A DNA stretch of 7,446 nucleotides from a bacterium (GTDB lineage: Bacteria; JAMCPX01): the NCBI GenBank assembly GCA_027364825.1, contig DAHXOM010000314.1, positions 1 through 7,446 of the forward strand, written 5' to 3'. Position 1 is the stretch's first letter; each line of letters opens with the position of its first letter. The notes under the pieces are model-generated. The model was not told the DNA's origin. It was given only the letters and a program-made list of their open reading frames with translations, and did no database searches. The translations under genes were made by a program, and so were the position numbers. Shown in pieces: positions 6,556-7,446 of the stretch.

Positions 6556-7446
6556 TTATTGGGGCAATTCCGAAGGCGGTATAGACTTTACATCCCTGAC
6601 CTCGGGGTTCATGCTGGTAAGCGCTCCTGCCATAAATGCAACCAGCGCTTTTTTCTCTTCAGACGTCAATCCCAGCGGCACGATCAATGGATCAAGATTA
6701 GGGTCGTCTCCTCCGCCTTTATTGTAAAAATCCACTACATCTTCAAGGGTCTTCTCAGAGCCGTCATGCATGTAGGGCGGGCGAAGTGCTGCATCTCTTA
6801 CCGTAGGTGTCTTGAATGCGCGCATGTCTTTGGAATTATGGGTGATAGCATACCTGCCGTCATCTACCTTTAAGGGTCCGCTCTGAACGGTACCAAGGTC
6901 ATGAAACCTTCCGTCACTAAAATATCCTCCCCAGTGGCAGGCGGTACAATGTCCCTTGCCGTTGAAAATCGCCATGCCCTCTTTCTCGAGGGGGGTCATT
7001 GCATCTCTGTTCCCCCTTACATACCGATCGAACGGAGAATCCGTTGTCACCACCGTGCGTTCAAATGATGCTATGGCTTCTGAAACCTGGTTTATGGTAA
7101 TAGGTGTTGTTCCAAACACCTCTCTGAACTCTTTTACATAACCGGGTATGTCATTGAGTGTTTTAACGACATTATCGAGCGTATTGCCCATTTCCAGAGG
7201 ATTCTGCATGGGGCCTTGTGCCTGTTCTTCAAGACTTGCTGCCCTGCCGTCCCAGAACTGTAAAGGACTGTAGGCTGCATTTGATACCGGAGGTGCCCTG
7301 CGGGGACCTTTTTGACCATGAATACCGGTGCTTGTCGGACCGATATCAGACCAGCCCATAAACGGATTATGACATGTTTGACAACTTATCGTGTCGTTCT
7401 TCGATAAACGCGTATCAAAGTAAAGCTGTTTGCCGAGCAGTATTTT
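6556..7446 (-). CDS. Di-haem cytochrome c peroxidase (CcpA/MauG family), N-terminus missing
   Basis: The frame stays open through the right edge, giving 296 residues of C-terminal sequence; an internal ATG at 7359 is not the start because the residues before it hold the first haem site. In partial numbering: LGKQLYFDTRLS, then SCQTCH (C22, C25, H26) for the N-terminal peroxidatic haem. HGQKGPRRAPPVSNA (H43) and QFWDGRA (W65) come next, followed by EQAQGPMQNPLEMG, where Q75 and E85 are peroxidase-type active-site residues. The second haem is HCTACHWG (C167, C170, H171), and PPYMHDG supplies the probable distal Met (M226). Bacterial members sit in the periplasm and reduce H2O2 with electrons from small cytochromes; MauG-like members oxidise other substrates. 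The conserved Gln/Glu favour a true peroxidase. A signal peptide is expected beyond the edge. It is upstream of, and 18 bases from, the Cyc2-like gene, so the two are probably one transcript. Confidence 0.93.
   Translation of the reverse strand, partial: KILLGKQLYFDTRLSKNDTISCQTCHNPFMGWSDIGPTSTGIHGQKGPRRAPPVSNAAYSPLQFWDGRAASLEEQAQGPMQNPLEMGNTLDNVVKTLNDIPGYVKEFREVFGTTPITINQVSEAIASFERTVVTTDSPFDRYVRGNRDAMTPLEKEGMAIFNGKGHCTACHWGGYFSDGRFHDLGTVQSGPLKVDDGRYAITHNSKDMRAFKTPTVRDAALRPPYMHDGSEKTLEDVVDFYNKGGGDDPNLDPLIVPLGLTSEEKKALVAFMAGALTSMNPEVRDVKSIPPSELPQ

Noticed and set aside
1..7446. CRISPR array, tRNA, rRNA, transposase or integrase
   Set aside because: No regularly spaced direct repeats, no tRNA-like cloverleaf noticed, and no reading frame with transposase or recombinase motifs.

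Overview
The window reads as chromosomal DNA of a Gram-negative bacterium of moderate GC content, probably an anaerobe or a metal/respiratory specialist. The evidence is two proteins that look outer-membrane (signal peptides followed by beta-barrel-like sequence), a periplasmic di-haem peroxidase, and a haem-porin fusion of the Cyc2 kind. The style (short intergenic gaps, a palindromic CCC/GGG-rich dispersed repeat, a small coiled-coil protein family) recalls Nitrospirota or Desulfobacterota, but this is an impression and not a proven assignment.

Layout. (1) 1-222, minus: N-terminal part of a small coiled-coil protein that runs off the left edge. (2) 412-1305, minus: SAM-dependent methyltransferase. 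(3) 1306-1474: divergent intergenic region holding a degenerate palindromic repeat (about 1369-1436). (4) 1475-5281, plus: a tight four-gene run of MurU-like sugar-phosphate nucleotidyltransferase, HPr-kinase-like P-loop kinase, radical SAM enzyme with a Twitch-type auxiliary cluster domain, and an exported beta-barrel-like protein. (5) 5278-7446, minus: a two-gene respiratory unit, with a di-haem cytochrome c peroxidase (start beyond the right edge) followed after 17 bases by a Cyc2-like cytochrome-porin. The two runs converge and their stop codons overlap by 4 bases.

How the genes may work together. The plus-strand run combines a nucleotide-activating enzyme, a kinase of the HprK fold, a radical-chemistry enzyme and an envelope protein. 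That looks like a pathway that makes or modifies a cell-surface molecule or a peptide, possibly with the divergent methyltransferase; no precursor peptide or substrate gene is visible here, so the product is unknown. The minus-strand pair suggests electron transfer across the outer membrane (Cyc2-like) linked to a periplasmic haem peroxidase. Nothing in the window shows that the two units are functionally linked; convergence is the only relation seen.
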